From positions 607,100 through 671,099 of the forward strand of contig VXBM01000232.1 of NCBI GenBank assembly GCA_013400155.1: DNA of 64,000 bases, read 5' to 3'. Each line of letters begins with the position of its first letter. Position 1 is the stretch's first letter. The notes under the pieces were generated by a model that had not been told where the DNA came from, made no database searches, and worked only from the letters and a program-made list of their open reading frames with translations. Source of the stretch: Helopsaltes ochotensis. Lineage: Eukaryota; Chordata; Aves; Passeriformes; Locustellidae. This document shows, in pieces, positions 61,857-64,000 of the stretch. A program made the translations under genes and the position numbers.

Positions 61857-64000
61857 TCATTATCTACTGATAACATTTCCATGAGAAAGAACTAAGAACT
61901 ATGAAAACATCAAGAAACTGAACAACTTCTGAAAGGCTGCAAGAATCAGGGCAACAGCAATATATTCCTTTTATTTATACAAGTTGGATGAACATATCTA
62001 ACTCATTATCTATGAAAATACTTCTGAAATAGATAAATTACTTTGATGCCATTTTGATTCAATTAGCTTGTGATCCCCATGACAGGCTAAAGTCCATTCT
62101 CTCATTGGTGAGCAGAGATATCTAGAAACAGAATTCTCAACATGCTAAAAGACTCTTGTTAACGTCATTTCAGTCAATAAGCCATTTCTTCAAGGTTTGT
62201 CTTACACAAAATATGTTCTGTAGTGCAACAACAAGCTAAAATTCCACTTCAGAACACTTTTTGCCCCCCCCACAAATGCCAAAACCATAAAATATTAGCA
62301 ATGTAATATAGGATATATATAGGATATACAATAATATAAGCAAAATGGTTTACTTCTCCATTCTAACTAGATGAAAAAGATTGGTTTTATACAACTGTGT
62401 AACTACCTTCAGTTTGATAAGGAAATTGGCAACAGCACAGGTTGGCAGAAGAATCTAGTGTTACTATGGAGATTTGATATGTAGAGTTTCACTTATAATG
62501 AGTAATTCTCTTTGGAAAACACAGTATGTTGTTAAAGAATCCTTAGCTATAATACGAAAAGCAAATCTGAAAAATTCTTAATCTCTATTTAGCACTTAAT
62601 AAATGCATTAACACTTCACAGTCTATATACTCTTGACAAAATTAGCATAATGAAAACTTGTAGGTGAGTGTATACCAAAAGAATTCTTTTCAGAATAGTC
62701 TATGACCTAGAATTCAGAATAGATAACAGAGAAAACTTTAGTCTGTATGCTGACCCATGGATTGTGATGTGCATAACAAAGGAGAACCCATCTTTTTCTC
62801 TTACGTACAATTTTCAAAAAACATCTCACAGACATATTAATAATGTAGCTCTGAAATAGCTGAGCAGAAAGTGCTAAATAAGTGAACACTACAAAATTTC
62901 ACTCACTAGTTCCTTGCCAAATCTCCATCGTAAAGACTACTATATTTTAGGGGATGAAATAATTTTCTTTCATCATTTAGTCTTAAGCCCATTTATTAGA
63001 ACATAAATACTAATGCTATTAACTCCCTGATTATCAAGTTAACAGAAAATTTCTATGCACTGGGGCTGCAATGAGCTATCACCCTCATTTAAATATATTT
63101 ATGGTTCATCCATCCGTCAATTCTTACACTTTTCTTCTGAGGCTTCTGTAAGGAGTTAGGCATCTGTTAATGCTGACACTTCTCGTAAGGGATTCTGTAA
63201 TTCATACTGACTATTCTTTTCTTTCCATTCTCCCTTCACACTACAGAGCAACAACTCTTAACTTCAGTACCACCTGAAATGTTTGATTTCACGTTTATTT
63301 CATATTTCTTTCCTTAAGTTTTATAGGCTTAGACAATGTCAATCCTAACAATTCTTTCAAATGTGGCAGTTTATTTTCTATGCCTTCCCAAACATCCCTG
63401 TTAGGAATTTGATCTAGGGCTTCTGTAAATCACTAGGGAGCTTGAATCTGTCACTGGTTTAAGCACACAGAACTCACTGAACATGCCAAATCTTCAGTCT
63501 AGTTATAAATGCCATTCATACACGTTCCATAGTTTTAATTTTCTACTTAAGCTACATTTAGAGGCTCTCAGCAAGTACAGAATACACCAAATTGTCACTA
63601 AATGACAAAAAAATTCTGCTAAGTTACCCAGTAAGTCTATGAATTGGCAAATTTTCCTCTTTTCCAGATTTTCCTTTTCTATGTTTCCTTTAAATACAGC
63701 AGTGGACTGATAATAACCCTTACCCAAGCTCTACTGACATCAGTTAACAAAGCTTATAAACACAGACATTTTGGCACAAAATAATTCAAAACAAAGAGTT
63801 CCAAATAGTTTAAGGGTTAAAAACTATGAGATAGGTTAACTGTACAGAGAAGAAAAAAACTGTGTGGAGTAAGAACTTAAACCTAGAGAGTATAAAAAGT
63901 TAGCTGGTGGAAAATTGCCAACTATATAACTCTGTTGACATATTACAGAAACAATTTATTTCATAGTTTACTTACTGCATTACTTCTTCGTTAAATACTA

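Larger units (their letters stand above)
51373..64000 (-). other. ERC2: ERC2 intron, partial (upstream of the first visible exon)
   Basis: This intronic sequence lies upstream of the acceptor CCACAG at 51373 and extends past the right edge. I looked for the preceding ERC2 exon (coiled coil ending just before ELHRR) and found no candidate with matching splice sites. It holds a CR1 fragment at about 58255-58560 and an ERVK-like LTR at about 61645-61856. The rest is AT-rich without recognisable features. Confidence 0.82.

Noticed and set aside
1..64000. CRISPR arrays, operons, ribosome-binding sites, phage or other prokaryotic systems
   Set aside because: The window is animal intronic DNA. No regularly spaced direct repeats or dense gene runs were seen.

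Overview
This looks like bird nuclear DNA, most likely a passerine. It is AT-rich and has no bacterial-type gene packing. Its interspersed repeats are CR1 LINE fragments of the avian type, plus solo LTRs resembling families I know from songbird genomes. A nuclear copy of bird mitochondrial DNA is also present. The passerine call rests on recalled LTR appearance, not on a search.

The only protein-coding gene I can support is ERC2 (ELKS/RAB6-interacting/CAST family member 2, also called CAST), a presynaptic active-zone scaffold. It runs on the minus strand across the whole window. Four consecutive internal exons are present, in transcript order 51298-51372, 42881-43036, 37350-37517 and 14144-14311. 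They join in phase 0 without gaps into 189 residues of coiled coil. The start and end of the gene lie outside the window. ERC2 is favoured over ERC1 by paralogue-specific residues such as LTEEKGTLAGEIRDM and LNTEDREEEIKQIEV.

Layout from left to right: 1-14143 is partial intron downstream of the last visible exon. 14312-37349 is a 23 kb intron holding an LTR (17609-18144), an unexplained GC-richer block (about 16040-16740) and several CR1 pieces. 37518-42880 holds a G/T low-complexity tract and a minus-strand LTR. 43037-51297 holds the mitochondrial insertion, CR1 fragments and a purine-rich tract. 51373-64000 is partial intron upstream of the first visible exon, with one CR1 piece and one ERVK-like LTR.

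The most interesting non-genic element is the mitochondrial insertion at about 43335-44035. Read on the + strand it runs ND6 3' end, then a foldable tRNA-Pro, then control-region domain III, with no tRNA-Thr next to tRNA-Pro. That implies a donor mitogenome with a control region between tRNA-Thr and tRNA-Pro, a rearranged avian gene order. I found no new enzyme system, CRISPR array or operon. The many short open frames elsewhere are chance frames in intron or repeat sequence.
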